Notes: generated by a model from the sequence alone, not told the origin. DNA of 64,000 bases from Paludisphaera rhizosphaerae (GCF_011065895.1 NZ_JAALCR010000012.1:1-64000), one strand, 5' to 3'. Numbered from the stretch's first letter, positions 17,406 through 27,800 are shown. Program-made: numbers and translations.

Positions 17406-18040
17406 CGCCACATCCCCGTCTTTCGTTCAACGCACCCCTTCACAGCCTGCCGGAGCCTCAGGAGCTTCTGCCTCAGGGCGTCAGCCCGGACCTGCAACCG
17501 CGCCGCCATCGCCTCCGCCGGCTCGCCGTCGGCGTAGCGCCGCACCAGCAGTTCGCGGCCGGCGTCGGGCAGTTCCCGAAGGCAGGCCCGCATGGCTTCG
17601 ATCCATTCCTCCGAGGGCGTCTCGCGGTCGGGATCGGCCCGATCGATCAGGAGGTCCGCCAGGCCGCCAGCGATCAGCCGCGACCGGCGGCCGACCTTGC
17701 GAATCTCGTTGGCGGCCAGGTGCCGGGCGATGCCGCGGAGCCACGGCCCGGCGCTGCGGTCGGGGTCGCGGTCGTCGAGCTTCCGATAGGCGACGAGGAA
17801 CGTCTCCTGCGCGAGGTCGTCCACCGAGGCGGCGTTCACCCCTATCGCGCGGAGGAACGCGCGCACCCCGGCCTGATGCTCCCGCACCAGCGATTCCAAC
17901 GTCGCCACGCGGTCGTCGCCCGGCGCGGGGCCCCTCGGCCGCGGCAGGGCGCCGGTCCGCATCCGAACGTCCGACGTCGCATCGCGGCTCGGTTGCAACT
18001 CGCCCCTCCGATGGACCTCTTCGACGCCGGCGGTCGACAC
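17402..18040 (-). CDS. ECF RNA polymerase sigma factor
   Basis: Region 2 is clear (VDDLAQETFLVAYRKL, then PWLRGIARHLAANEIRK), as is region 4 (LLVRRYADGEPAEAMAARL, then DALRQKLLRLRQAVKGC). The sequence is of the kind found in planctomycete-specific ECF groups. The listed GTG start at 18040 adds about 26 residues compared with most ECF factors; the ATG at 17962 would give 186 residues. It is translationally coupled to the anti-sigma gene and probably directs its own operon. Confidence 0.9.
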   Translation of the reverse strand: MSTAGVEEVHRRGELQPSRDATSDVRMRTGALPRPRGPAPGDDRVATLESLVREHQAGVRAFLRAIGVNAASVDDLAQETFLVAYRKLDDRDPDRSAGPWLRGIARHLAANEIRKVGRRSRLIAGGLADLLIDRADPDRETPSEEWIEAMRACLRELPDAGRELLVRRYADGEPAEAMAARLQVRADALRQKLLRLRQAVKGCVERKTGMWR

Positions 18041-18365
18041 AACCTCTCGCCGCAGCTTTAGTTCCGACTGACCATCGAGCCGCGGTTCACCTCCGCGTCC
18101 CGGCGGTCCTCAGCGGCGTCCGTCGTCTTCTTGCACCTATTTGTCGCGAACAGACGGGGCGTGACAAGAAAACGCGGTCGAAGTCGGCCAGGCCCCCATG
18201 GAGTGTAGCTCCCGCGGCCCAATTCTCTCAAACCGCTTCCCTCGGCTCGTCTCCCGCAAGCTCCCAGGTGACTTCGAGATCCTTCGCGGCCAAACTTGAA
18301 GTCGCGTGACGCAAGTGTGGCCATCGCCCCCGGCAACCGTCGGATTGATCGTCAGGAGACCGCCG
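18041..18365. other. Divergent intergenic region, no gene seen
   Basis: About 325 bases between the ECF sigma gene (minus) and the VOC gene (plus). It should contain the autoregulated sigma promoter on the minus strand, but without a known consensus I cannot place it. No repeat or hairpin stands out. Confidence 0.4.
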
Positions 18366-18755
18366 ATGGCCATCGCCTACAACGAAGCGTTCATCGCCAT
18401 CGGAGCGAGCGACTTCCCCGCCGTGGTGGATTTCTATCGGCGTTTGTTCGGCCGCGAGCCCGATGAGCGAATCCGGGACGTTTACGCGGCGTTCCGTCCG
18501 CCGGGTCTGCACCTGGGGATCTTCGCGCCCAAGGAGGCGAACCGCTCGGAGTTCGCCAACCCGCCGGGCGCGGGGGGAGGGCTGAGCCTCGTTCTGGGGG
18601 TCGCTGACGTCGACCGGGCCCGCCAGGAGCTGGCGTCTCTCAACCCGTCGCGGCCGCCGGGACCGATCGAGTCGACCCGCCACGGCCGCGAGTTTTACGC
18701 CTACGACCCGGACGGCAACCGACTGATCGTCGTCGAGCGGCCGCCTGTCGCGTGA
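18366..18755 (+). CDS. VOC-family (glyoxalase/bleomycin-resistance fold) protein
   Basis: 129 residues from the ATG at 18366, which has CAGGAGA 7 bases upstream. It shows the VOC pattern: FIAIGASDFPAVVDFYRRLFG at the N-terminus, a central hydrophobic strand, and the closing FYAYDPDGNRLIVVE with the metal-ligand Glu. Members bind divalent metal and act on small ligands or sequester antibiotics; substrate cannot be told from sequence. It converges with the large LptC-like gene. Confidence 0.88.
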   Translation: MAIAYNEAFIAIGASDFPAVVDFYRRLFGREPDERIRDVYAAFRPPGLHLGIFAPKEANRSEFANPPGAGGGLSLVLGVADVDRARQELASLNPSRPPGPIESTRHGREFYAYDPDGNRLIVVERPPVA

Positions 18756-18770
18756 GCCGGCCGGTCCGCG

Positions 18771-21700
18771 TCACTGTCCGGTGAAGCCCTTGCGTTCCAT
18801 CTGGTTGACCTGCATCCGCTTGGGCGGTTTGGGCTTCTTGGGCGCCTTGGCGTCGGGGTCGAACGGAAGCATGTTCGGGGGTCGCGTGCCGGTCTTCAGG
18901 TCGAGGAGCCGGACGGTTTCGGGACCGCCGAGGCCGAGCGCGCCCGACTTGGGGTTGAGCTTGATGACCTCGGCACGCAGCGGCGCGCCCGACTGACCGA
19001 CGGCCGCCTGCTGGACGATGCGGACGGGACGCCCCTCCAGGCCGTTGGCGACCACGAGGTCGTTGAGCGAGTCGTAGGTGATGACGTCGGCTTGTAGGGC
19101 CGTGTCGCGGGCGTTGACGTAGGCGTTGTCCCAGGCCTTCATGAAGTTTCGCCCGTTGGCCGTCTTCTCGGCGCCCACCGGCGGCGGCTCGTTGATGACG
19201 CGGAGGGCGTCCGAGGTCAGGAACGTGGTTTCCGCCGGCAGACGGTCGAAGTCGAACTGAGTCAACTTCGGGCCGACCGGTTCGGGGATCTCGCCGCGGG
19301 CCGTCTCGACGGCGCCGAAGAACTCGGCCCAACGCTGGGTGTCGACGTCGTCTTCCTTGCCGCTGCCGAACCGGCCGCGCATCAGGCTCTGGAACTTGAT
19401 CTGGGTCAGCACCAGGGGCGGATCCAGCGGCTTCGCGACGGCTCCGACCGCGCGGCGGGCGTCTGGAGTGGCGACGATCCGTTCCTTCACCCCGGCGGCT
19501 GCGCCCGGGCGCGGGGCGGGCTCCACGTCGTCGTCCTCGCCGGGGCGGTAGGAGGTCGGGCGAATGGCCACGGCGCCGCCGAGGTCGGGATTGGCCGATT
19601 GATCGCCCTTGGCCTGGCGGTCGTAGAGGAAGACCTGCCCAGGGCCCGGGGTCTGGAACATGCCCGAGCGACGATCGTAGGTGAGCGTCTTGGCTTCCAT
19701 CCGCTGCTGGCTCAGGAGGACCGGTCGATCCGGGTGGACCTTCCGGGAGATCGCCGTCGCCGGCCGGCTGTCGGTCCCGACGAGTTCCAGCATCGAGAGG
19801 TCGGCGCGGGGTCCGGGCTCGGCGGCCTCGGCGTCGGCCGCGTCCTTCGCCTGGGGCTGGGCGGTGAGCTTGCCGACCTCGGCGAGCGGGATGGGCTTGT
19901 CAGTGTAGATAGTCATCGACTTCTCGCCGTGGAGGAGGCCGTCTTCCATCTGGGCGAGGACGCCGTCATAGAACTTGATCTTGGCCGCGGGCCGCTTCTG
20001 GGGGTCTTGCGAGATGCCCTCGAAGGTCATCATCCGCTGCCACTTCACGGTCAGCGTGACCTTGTCGTTCTGCGCCTTGCCGCCGCGCTTGCGGGCCTTC
20101 TTCGGGTCGGCGGCCTCGGCCTGCTCCTTGTCCTTGGCGAGATCCTCGGCGGTGCGGTCGGTGAGGACCCCGCGGTCGGTGAGCTGCTTGAACGTCCCCG
20201 CACCATAAGCCCAGGCCTGGTTAGCCTCCTGGTCGACGCCGATGGTGTCGGCGACGATGTCGGTCTCGTCGGTCTGGACGTGGGCCTTGGGAGCCTTCGA
20301 CGGCGGGGTCTGCTTGCCCCGGTCCGAGTTCGGATTGTGGTGGTACAGGTCGAAGACGAGCCGGCCCTTGGCCTCACTGTTGAGAACCAGGACCTCGCCG
20401 ACGGCGTTGGTGCCGATGGTCTTCCCCGGCGCGGGGTCTTGATGGAGCTCGACCTCGTCGAACATCTTCAGCTCGCGCAGTTCGTAGGTCGACGAGCCCT
20501 CAGGCTTCGCGGCGGTCCCGTCGGTCGTCGCCGTTTCGGTCGGGGCGGCGGGAGCCGAGGAGACGACGATGACGGCCTCGGCGCTGTGGGCCTTGGCGGT
20601 GACCTTGGGCGGAGCGGGCTTCTCGGGGGCCGCGGCCTTGTCCTTCTCCTTCTCGGGAACAGGCGTCAGATCGGGAACGGCCTGGGAGTCGGCCGGTTTG
20701 GCGACGGCGGGAGCCTTGGTCTGGGCCGGAGTGGACGCGGCGGGCCTGGGAAGCGGGTTCGGGTTCCGGCTCGGGACCGCGGGCGTGGTGGAGACGACGC
20801 CGGTCTCGAAGTCGACTTGCAGCCTGTCGCGCAGCCGCATGTCGCGGGTCGGGTCCACGAGGTGCACGTCCTTGACGGCCACCAGCTTGCGGATGGGGGG
20901 CAGCGACTCCTTGGGCTTCGCGGGAGCGGCGTTCGTGGCGGTCTGGAAGAAGGCCGTGGGGACGACCTCGCGACCGTCGACGGTCGTCTCGGTCTTCTTC
21001 TCGTTGGGGCGGAGCCAGACGGCGATGGTCTCAGCGGCCTCCAGCGAGGACTTCTGGTCGCGGTCCTCGACGCGCGGGTTCCCCTTCAGGACGAGGATCC
21101 GGCCGGGCTCGCGGTTCTCGGTGGGGGACTCGTTCTGGAGCCAGAGCTGGTCGCTCCAGATCGCCGTGCGCGAGGGGGGGACTTCGCGAGGAGCGTCGTC
21201 GGCGCCCAGGCCGGGACGGCTTTCCAGCAGACCGGGGCCGTTGGCCACCAGTGAGGCGCGGGACATGTCGCCGTCGTCGACGAGGGTCGCGTCGTTGCAC
21301 CAGATATGGGTGACCGACTGGACCTTCCCCTTGTCGGGGCCTTCAGCCACGATGTCGCGCTTCTCGACCCACAGCTTCTTGGGGCCGCCGCCGTTGAAAA
21401 TGGTGGTGCTCTTGCCGGCCTCGGGATCCTTGTAGTGCAGCAGCTCCACGCAGCGGATCTTGACCCCCTGCGTCGGCGACTGGACCCAGACCGCGTGGCC
21501 GCTCGCCTTGAGCCGGTGCAGCGCCAGGCCGCCGAAGGCGCCGGGGGCGCTCTTCTTCTCGGCCGAGCCCTGCTCGGCGGCGGACTCGTCCGCAACCGCA
21601 ACCTGGACCTTCGCGTCCTTCTCCTCTTTCGCCTCGGCGGGCTTCGGCTTCTCGTCGCCGGGGAGGAGCGTCAGGTGGAGCGTGTCGCAGTCGATCTGGT

Positions 21701-22739
21701 CGGGGATCTCCGTGACCTTCCCCCGGCGCACGACGACGACGTTGCGATACTCGACGAACGTCGGCCGAGGAGGCTGGGGTGGGCCCACGACTGGGTTCGA
21801 CGGGTTGCGCGGCAGGTCGATGACCAGCGGCCCCTGGCAGCGGACGTCCAGCGGCACGGCGTCGTTGGGATCCTTCTGCTGATCCTTGCCGGCCTTCGAT
21901 GCGGTCTTGACGGCGCCCTTGCCGCCGCCGAGCCCGTCCGTCACCCCGGAGGAGCCGACGTCCAGCATCGTGGTGCGGACGTCGCGCTTGAGGATCACCC
22001 GCTGCGCGCCGTCGAAGCCGCCGGTCTTCCCCGGGAGGGCGGTCAGCTTGGGCCGCATCTGGATCTCCAGGCCGACCCCTGTGACCCGCAGCCCGCGGTC
22101 GACCAGGACGATCTCCGACTCCGACTTGATGACGGGCGCGACGCCGTCGTCGATGTACTGGACCTCGTTGATCGGGCCGATGAACAGGTCGTCCCGGGGG
22201 TCATCGGGGGTGCCGCGGTCGTCGTGGATCATAACCTCGCGTTCGAGGACGGCCTTACGAATGGCCAGCGGCTCTTTGTCGGACTTCGGATTGATGCCGA
22301 ACGCCTTGTTGAGGTCGATGGTGGCCGTCTTACTGGTGAGGGTCCGAACGGGGCCGTCGCCGGGGGTCCCCAGCGTCATCGCGAAGGGATCGACGATGAT
22401 CCGCTTCCCCTCGAACTTGACGCCGTCGGCCTCAATGGGCCGCTTGAAATTCATGGCGAACAGGACGAGGTTCTTCTCCGGCATCATGTAGCGCAGGAGG
22501 TTCTGGTCGTCGGAGCTCGTCCAGTGGTCGGAGCCGAAGGCGCGCACCGCGACCTCCTTGACCCGCCGCTTGTTCTCGGGCTCTTGGGGCGTGAAGGCCA
22601 GGCGGTCGGCGCCGTGATCGGCGCGCAGTCGTGCGACGATGTGATCGAACGCTCGGACGTACGCCAGGTGGGCCGTCGTCACGAGGGCAAGGACCGTCGC
22701 CATCTTGAGGAGTTTCTTCAGCACGAATCGACTCGACAT
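18771..22739 (-). CDS. Very large LptC/LptA-like (OstA-type) LPS-export protein
   Basis: 1322 residues with one N-terminal membrane anchor (KMATVLALVTTAHLAYVRAF). The rest is predicted to be periplasmic and rich in beta-strand phrases typical of OstA/LptC jelly-roll repeats, such as KFEGKRIIVDPFAMTL, VHLVDPTRDMRLRDRLQVD, RMEAKTLTYDRRSGMF and DVITYDSLNDLVVANG. Long Pro/Ala/Lys linkers separate strand blocks. Position supports the call: it follows kdsD and kdsC on one strand, as lptC and lptA do in E. coli. It is about seven times the size of E. coli LptC, so it may span the periplasm as one bridge. Assignment is from context plus pattern. Confidence 0.6.
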   Translation of the reverse strand: MSSRFVLKKLLKMATVLALVTTAHLAYVRAFDHIVARLRADHGADRLAFTPQEPENKRRVKEVAVRAFGSDHWTSSDDQNLLRYMMPEKNLVLFAMNFKRPIEADGVKFEGKRIIVDPFAMTLGTPGDGPVRTLTSKTATIDLNKAFGINPKSDKEPLAIRKAVLEREVMIHDDRGTPDDPRDDLFIGPINEVQYIDDGVAPVIKSESEIVLVDRGLRVTGVGLEIQMRPKLTALPGKTGGFDGAQRVILKRDVRTTMLDVGSSGVTDGLGGGKGAVKTASKAGKDQQKDPNDAVPLDVRCQGPLVIDLPRNPSNPVVGPPQPPRPTFVEYRNVVVVRRGKVTEIPDQIDCDTLHLTLLPGDEKPKPAEAKEEKDAKVQVAVADESAAEQGSAEKKSAPGAFGGLALHRLKASGHAVWVQSPTQGVKIRCVELLHYKDPEAGKSTTIFNGGGPKKLWVEKRDIVAEGPDKGKVQSVTHIWCNDATLVDDGDMSRASLVANGPGLLESRPGLGADDAPREVPPSRTAIWSDQLWLQNESPTENREPGRILVLKGNPRVEDRDQKSSLEAAETIAVWLRPNEKKTETTVDGREVVPTAFFQTATNAAPAKPKESLPPIRKLVAVKDVHLVDPTRDMRLRDRLQVDFETGVVSTTPAVPSRNPNPLPRPAASTPAQTKAPAVAKPADSQAVPDLTPVPEKEKDKAAAPEKPAPPKVTAKAHSAEAVIVVSSAPAAPTETATTDGTAAKPEGSSTYELRELKMFDEVELHQDPAPGKTIGTNAVGEVLVLNSEAKGRLVFDLYHHNPNSDRGKQTPPSKAPKAHVQTDETDIVADTIGVDQEANQAWAYGAGTFKQLTDRGVLTDRTAEDLAKDKEQAEAADPKKARKRGGKAQNDKVTLTVKWQRMMTFEGISQDPQKRPAAKIKFYDGVLAQMEDGLLHGEKSMTIYTDKPIPLAEVGKLTAQPQAKDAADAEAAEPGPRADLSMLELVGTDSRPATAISRKVHPDRPVLLSQQRMEAKTLTYDRRSGMFQTPGPGQVFLYDRQAKGDQSANPDLGGAVAIRPTSYRPGEDDDVEPAPRPGAAAGVKERIVATPDARRAVGAVAKPLDPPLVLTQIKFQSLMRGRFGSGKEDDVDTQRWAEFFGAVETARGEIPEPVGPKLTQFDFDRLPAETTFLTSDALRVINEPPPVGAEKTANGRNFMKAWDNAYVNARDTALQADVITYDSLNDLVVANGLEGRPVRIVQQAAVGQSGAPLRAEVIKLNPKSGALGLGGPETVRLLDLKTGTRPPNMLPFDPDAKAPKKPKPPKRMQVNQMERKGFTGQ

Positions 22740-22784
22740 GCCGGAACGTCGGAGGTCACTCGGTCCACGTCGTCCTGTGTCCGC

Positions 22785-23339
22785 TTACGTCGTCGTTGAA
22801 GTGTAGGGACCGCAAGCGTCGTGCCACAGTCCCTGCGCCTTCAAGATCAGCTCGACGACTTCACGGGCTACGCCGGATCCTCCGGTCGCGCGAGTTGTCA
22901 GATGGGCCGCGGCTTTCACCTCGTCGACGGCGTCGGCCGGGCAGCAGGCCAGGCCGACGCCCCGCAGCGCGGGGAGGTCGATGAGGTCGTCGCCTACGTA
23001 GCAAACTTGTTTCGCCGTTTTACCTGTCTTGGCCAGAAGGGCTTGAAGGGCTTCCCCCTTGTCGGCGATCCCCTGGACGACGTGTTCGATCTTCAGCTCG
23101 GCCGCGCGACGCTCGACGACCGGGGCCGACCGCCCGGAGAGGATGGCCGAGGTCTTCCCCAGCTTGTGCCAGAGGGCGAAGCCCAGGCCGTCGCGGACGT
23201 AGAAGTGCTTCGACTCCACGCCCTGGTCGTCGACGATGATTCGGCCGTCGGTCAGGACGCCGTCGACGTCCACCGCCAGCAGCTCGATCGCCGCGCAACG
23301 CTCTTCGAGGTCGGCCGACGGGCCTCCCGGCTTCGTCAT
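22785..23339 (-). CDS. kdsC: 3-deoxy-D-manno-octulosonate 8-phosphate phosphatase
   Basis: 184 residues, the usual size for KdsC. HAD motif I is VDVDGVLTDG (nucleophile Asp24 and acid/base Asp26), followed by KHFYVRDGLGFALW, motif II SGRSAPVV, Lys in IADKGEAL and the motif III/IV VGDDLIDLPAL. It removes phosphate from Kdo-8-phosphate in the cytoplasm, giving Kdo for LPS core. Its ATG is 4 bases after the kdsD stop, showing a tight operon. The large LptC-like gene starts 45 bases downstream. Confidence 0.93.
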   Translation of the reverse strand: MTKPGGPSADLEERCAAIELLAVDVDGVLTDGRIIVDDQGVESKHFYVRDGLGFALWHKLGKTSAILSGRSAPVVERRAAELKIEHVVQGIADKGEALQALLAKTGKTAKQVCYVGDDLIDLPALRGVGLACCPADAVDEVKAAAHLTTRATGGSGVAREVVELILKAQGLWHDACGPYTSTTT

Positions 23340-23343
23340 CGGC

Positions 23344-24378
23344 TCACTCCTCGAAGTCTTCGGGGGACGCCCCGATCAGGTCGGTGACGTCGATCAGGCC
23401 CAGCAGCCGGCCTTCCGCGTCGACGACGGGAAGCTCGCTGATCTTCCGGCCCTTCATAAGCTCCACCGCATCGCCCAGCATCGAGCCTTCGACGGCCCGG
23501 AATGGGCTGGCGGTCATGACCTCGGCGATCGGCCGGTCCAGCTCAGCCTCGCGGCGACGCTCGAACAGGCGGACGAGGTCGCTGTCCGTGAAAATGCCCA
23601 GCAGGTTCTTCCGCCCGTCCACGACCAGCACGGCCCCCGACCGCCGTCGCGGCCCGGCCAGGCGGACGAACACCTCGCGGACGGTTTCCTCGGGCGCGGC
23701 CGTGCGGACGTCGCGGCCGGTCCGCATCACGTCCTCGACCCGCGTCAGCTTGCGGCCCAGATTCCCGGCCGGATGGTAGAGGGCGAAGTCCTCCGGCGTG
23801 AACTCGCGCATCTGGGCGACGAGCAGTGCGAGGGCGTCGCCCACGGCCATCATCGCGGTGGTGCTGGCGGACGGCGCCAGTCCCATCGGGCAGGCCTCGG
23901 CGATCGTTCCCATGGCGATGCAGACGTCGGCCGCACGCCCCAGCGAGCTGCTCGCCCGCTCCGTCACGGCGACGAGCGTCGCGCCGATTCTTCGCACGGT
24001 GGGGAGGATGCGCAGGACTTCCTCGGTCTCGCCGCTCTGCGAGAAGGCGAGCACGACGTCCCCCGCCCGGATGCGGCCGAGGTCGCCGTGGACGGCCTCC
24101 GCGGGGTGCAGGGGATAGGCTCGCGTGCCGGTGGAGGCCAGCGTCGCGGCGGTCTTCTGTCCCACCAAACCCGCCTTCCCCATACCGGTGACGATCACGC
24201 CGCCGTTGCAGTCGTGGACCAGCCTTGCGGCCTTCACAATGGAGCCGTCGAGCCGCTCATGGACGCCGGCCAGCGCCACGGCCTCGTCGCGGAGGACCCG
24301 GCGGGCGAACGCCAGCGCCTCGGCCTCCGTTCCGACCCCCGCGATTGGGGACGTCGTCGCGTCGGAGATCGTCGCCAT
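23344..24378 (-). CDS. kdsD: D-arabinose 5-phosphate isomerase
   Basis: 344 residues from the ATG giving MATISDATTS; longer upstream frames are proline/arginine-rich. An N-terminal SIS domain (GGVIVTGMGKAGLVGQK, then LAFSQSGETEEVLRI) is followed by two CBS domains (VMRTGRDVRTAAPEE and VMTASPFRAVEGS). It interconverts ribulose 5-phosphate and arabinose 5-phosphate, the first step to Kdo. The ALYHPAGNLGRKL segment between SIS and CBS parts is characteristic of the KdsD/KpsF family. First gene of the kdsD-kdsC-lptC-like operon. Confidence 0.94.
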   Translation of the reverse strand: MATISDATTSPIAGVGTEAEALAFARRVLRDEAVALAGVHERLDGSIVKAARLVHDCNGGVIVTGMGKAGLVGQKTAATLASTGTRAYPLHPAEAVHGDLGRIRAGDVVLAFSQSGETEEVLRILPTVRRIGATLVAVTERASSSLGRAADVCIAMGTIAEACPMGLAPSASTTAMMAVGDALALLVAQMREFTPEDFALYHPAGNLGRKLTRVEDVMRTGRDVRTAAPEETVREVFVRLAGPRRRSGAVLVVDGRKNLLGIFTDSDLVRLFERRREAELDRPIAEVMTASPFRAVEGSMLGDAVELMKGRKISELPVVDAEGRLLGLIDVTDLIGASPEDFEE

Positions 24379-24850
24379 CCTGGGCCTCCCTGCCCTGCCT
24401 GCGGTCTGATGGCCGACGTCGGATCGGACCAGACCTTCGAGCGGCGGCACCATAGCCCATCCCCCAGCGACGGTCAACGCGGAGTCAGACGCGACCCCGC
24501 GCCCGGCCTCCCCCGTTTGCCTCACCGCTCCTCCTTATCGTCCGCCCCCCTCCATGAACTTGGGGCGATCACGAAAGATAAGCGAAATCAAGGGGACTCC
24601 GGAAGCTGCATTGAGGCTGGCGATCGGCTGGAGTCTGACGAAACCGCGGATTGTATCGGCGCGATTTTGCGGCCTTCCTGTAAAAATTACACGTAGCGTT
24701 TGTCGTTTTTGCTCAAGCCGCGGCCCGGGATGTGTCGGAACAGCCGCGGGTGCCCAGCCGCCTCCTCTCGACTGGACGTCGCCCGCCGTCGCGACGGCCG
24801 TTGGACGATCGTCGAGCTGGGCGACGGCCAGGGCGACGGAGTAAACGGGA
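24379..24850. other. Intergenic region upstream of kdsD
   Basis: About 470 bases between the 3' end of the downstream M56 gene and kdsD, both on the minus strand. The one striking feature is the dyad at 24679-24691. A plus-strand frame of 96 codons (24554-24844) has no ribosome site and biased residues, and I do not accept it as a gene. Confidence 0.4.
24679..24691. promoter_or_regulatory. Perfect palindrome TGTAAAAATTACA
   Basis: A 13-base perfect dyad (TGTAA, AAA, TTACA) in an otherwise GC-rich region, about 300 bases upstream of the kdsD start. It has the outward form of BlaI/CopY-type half-sites in inverted order. It may be an operator for the Kdo operon or a binding site linked to the neighbouring M56 genes; the target is unproven. 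Confidence 0.3.
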
Positions 24851-27800
24851 TCAGCCACCGGAGCCGGGTTTGATTCTGACGTCGCCCAGGTCGATGGTCT
24901 GCCCCGGAGCGACGGTGAAGTCACGCCAGCGGAGAGTCTCGACGCCGCCGTTCAAGGTGGGCTCGTAAATTCGATACGTCGCGCCGGGGATCAGCTGGGG
25001 GAAGCTCGCGCGGCCGTCGGCGTCTGGTTTTTTGACGACGGTGCGCCCGTAATTTCGGCGGTCGAAGAGAATGTATGGGGTCTCCAGAGCGAGGGGCTGC
25101 TTGCTTTCCTCCTCAGTCAAGGGGATTCCTCTGGCAAGGTGGAGCCTGGGGGGGCCGGGCTCGGCGACGATGGAGAGAAGCGGAGCGCTTGCCGAGTAAG
25201 GCTGGCCCTGAATGTCGACGACTCGCATGCGAGCCTCGCCGGAGGGCTGAAGCTTGACGGTGATCGGGCCGCCGGCCGCCTGGGCGGGATCGAGTTCGAC
25301 CACGGTGCCCAGCCCGTGCTCGGCGTCGAAGAACCAGCACTTCGTCGGGCGACCCGCCGTCACGCCGGGGATCTCGAAACGTCCATCGCGTACGGGGATC
25401 GTGTATGTGCCTCCCCAGGTGAATCGGCTGTGGGCGAAGGAGGCCGCCGTGATGATCTCCGCGTGATCAACGGGCCGACCCTCCGGGTCCTCGACGCGGC
25501 CGACGATCTTCGAGCCCGGATCCAGGATGGCGTTGACCGTGACGGGAGCCTGTCCTGCATGGACGTCGTAGGCCAGGAAGGCATGGGCGTGATCGCGGAC
25601 GTGATACGCACCGACCGCTTCTTTGAGTGCGTAGTCCTGCGTCGCTGCGTTCACCGACAACGTCCCCTTGCCTGGAGCGACGGCAATGATGAAACGGCCG
25701 TCGTTCCCGCTGGAGACGCCCGCCGTTCGTCCCGAGAGGTTGCTCGGACCCGATGTGGGTTCGTCTACGTCCGGGGTGTAGCAGACGGTTGCATCGGCGA
25801 TCGGCCGGTCGTCACGATCACGGACGCGGCCTTCGATCAGCACGCCGCGCGGGATCATCAGGTCGAAGGTCTGGGACATGGCGTCGGGGACCTTCGGGAA
25901 TTCTTCGTGCCGAGTGAGATACGGCGATCCGGGCGGAGGGGAGATCGTGATTTCCAAGTTCGAAGATTTGGGGGGAAGTGAGACTTCATACGGTCCCTGC
26001 GCATCGGTCCGGGCCGTCCCGCCTCGGGCCGCGCCCGCGGCGTTGACCCTCGTGATCAGATGGACGATCGCGTCAGGGATCGGCTGGCCGTCGTCGCCTC
26101 CTGTAATTCGACCTGAGATCCTCAACGAGGATTTCAGCTTCACCTCGATCCGCTTCGTGCCTTCGGGTGCGTCCGCCTTGGCGAACGCCAGGTCGAGGAA
26201 GTATCGCGGATCGTCGAGGTTGAGGCTCGCCCACACGCCACGGCCGAGGCCGGTGAGGTGGATCCGACCCTCGTCGTCCGTGTTCCACTCGCCCCGCCAT
26301 AGGCCCGCCAACACTGGAGGCACTTGCGGGGACATGTTCACTCCGACGAGATTGCGGACAGCCGGATCGGGTCTCGCCGGCGGGGGCAATTCTCTTGTCA
26401 GGCTGAGCGTTCGCACCGCCAGGCCGGCCGCGGGCTGTCCTTCAGGGGTGAGGAAGCGGAGTTCGACGGGTTGTTCTGGCTGCAAGGAGACATCGACCGT
26501 GGGCGCGGCGTCGTCGAGGTTAAACGCGCTCCAGCCCAGGCCGAATCCAGGCGAGCCGGCCACAACATTGGCATTCTGGTAACGACCCGACGAGGTTCGC
26601 GGGGTCTCGATGCGGAACCGGCCGGTGCCGTCGGCTTCGCCTTCACCCAGCACGATCGCCGCTTGCTCCAGCCAGGCTGATTCATGCGCCCGCTGACGAT
26701 GGCCCACCACCGCGACCTTCGCCCTCGCGAGCGGCTTCCCTTCCGGATCGAGCACCCGACCCGAGATCGTCATTCGCGCGGCCTCCGGGGCGGCTGCGGG
26801 GGCCTGAGGAGCCTGGGCGACGAGCCTTGCCGAGGACAGCGGGACGGCCAGCGCGGTGGTCGCGGCGGCGAGGGCGAGGATGCCGCGGCGTCCCAGGGGG
26901 CGATGATTGCGCGAGGCGTCGAGGATCGCCCGGACGCGGTCCTCGACCTGGGAAGTCCGAGTCATCGTCGCGACCCCTGCGAAGCCGGATCGGCCGCAGA
27001 GCCCCTGGGCGACTTCCAGCAAGCGCTGGGCGTAGTCGACGCCTCGCCAGCCGGCGGCGAGAACCAGGTCGTCGCAGGCCCGCTCGCGCTCGACGAGCAT
27101 CCGCGAAGCCGTCCACCAGGCCAGCGGGTGGAACCAGTAGACGACGCAGGCCAGCCGGGCCGGGACCTGCGCCAGGGCGTCGCGGCGGGCGACGTGCGCC
27201 AGCTCGTGCATCAAGACGGCCTGAAGGCGACCCTCCGGCCAGGTCTCCGCGCCTGTCGGCAGCACGATCACCGGTCGAAACACGCCCCACGTCATCGGTG
27301 AGGCGACGGCGTCTGATTGGAGCAGCCGGACGCATCGAACGCCCCCGAGTCGGCTTCGGAGGTCGTCCACCATCGCGTCCCAACGCCCTTCGACCAGCGG
27401 TTGCGACGCGTTCGCCAGCCTGCGGAGTCTGATTCCGACGACCAGGGCGGGGACCGCCGCGACCACGGCTCCGACGGCCCAGATGGCCAGGACCCTTTGC
27501 GACCAGGTCCACGGGGCAGCAGAAGCTGCGACGGGAGTCGCGATCGTGGGCCGCGGAGAAGCGGCCATCAACTCGCGACCAGACCCAGGAACCACCTCTG
27601 GTTCGTGAGTAAACTCGAACACGGGAAGCGGTGACGATGGGTCGACCGGCTCATCGGCCTTCATCAACCCTACGGACGGCAGCGCCCAGGTTGGGCCGAA
27701 GGCCGCGAGGAACGGCGCGGCGAGGCTCGCCGTCGCGGCCGCGGCGAGGGCGCAATGCCGCATCGCCGCGGAACTCCGACGCATCGCGATGCAGGCCAGG

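Noticed and set aside
19599-21254. 551-codon plus-strand frame opposite the LptC-like gene
   Set aside because: Composition is Gly/Leu/Arg/Val repeats produced by reading Pro/Ala/Lys linkers backwards; no ribosome site or domain.
24554-24844. 96-codon plus-strand frame upstream of kdsD
   Set aside because: No ribosome site, no recognisable domain and biased Ser/Arg/Pro composition.
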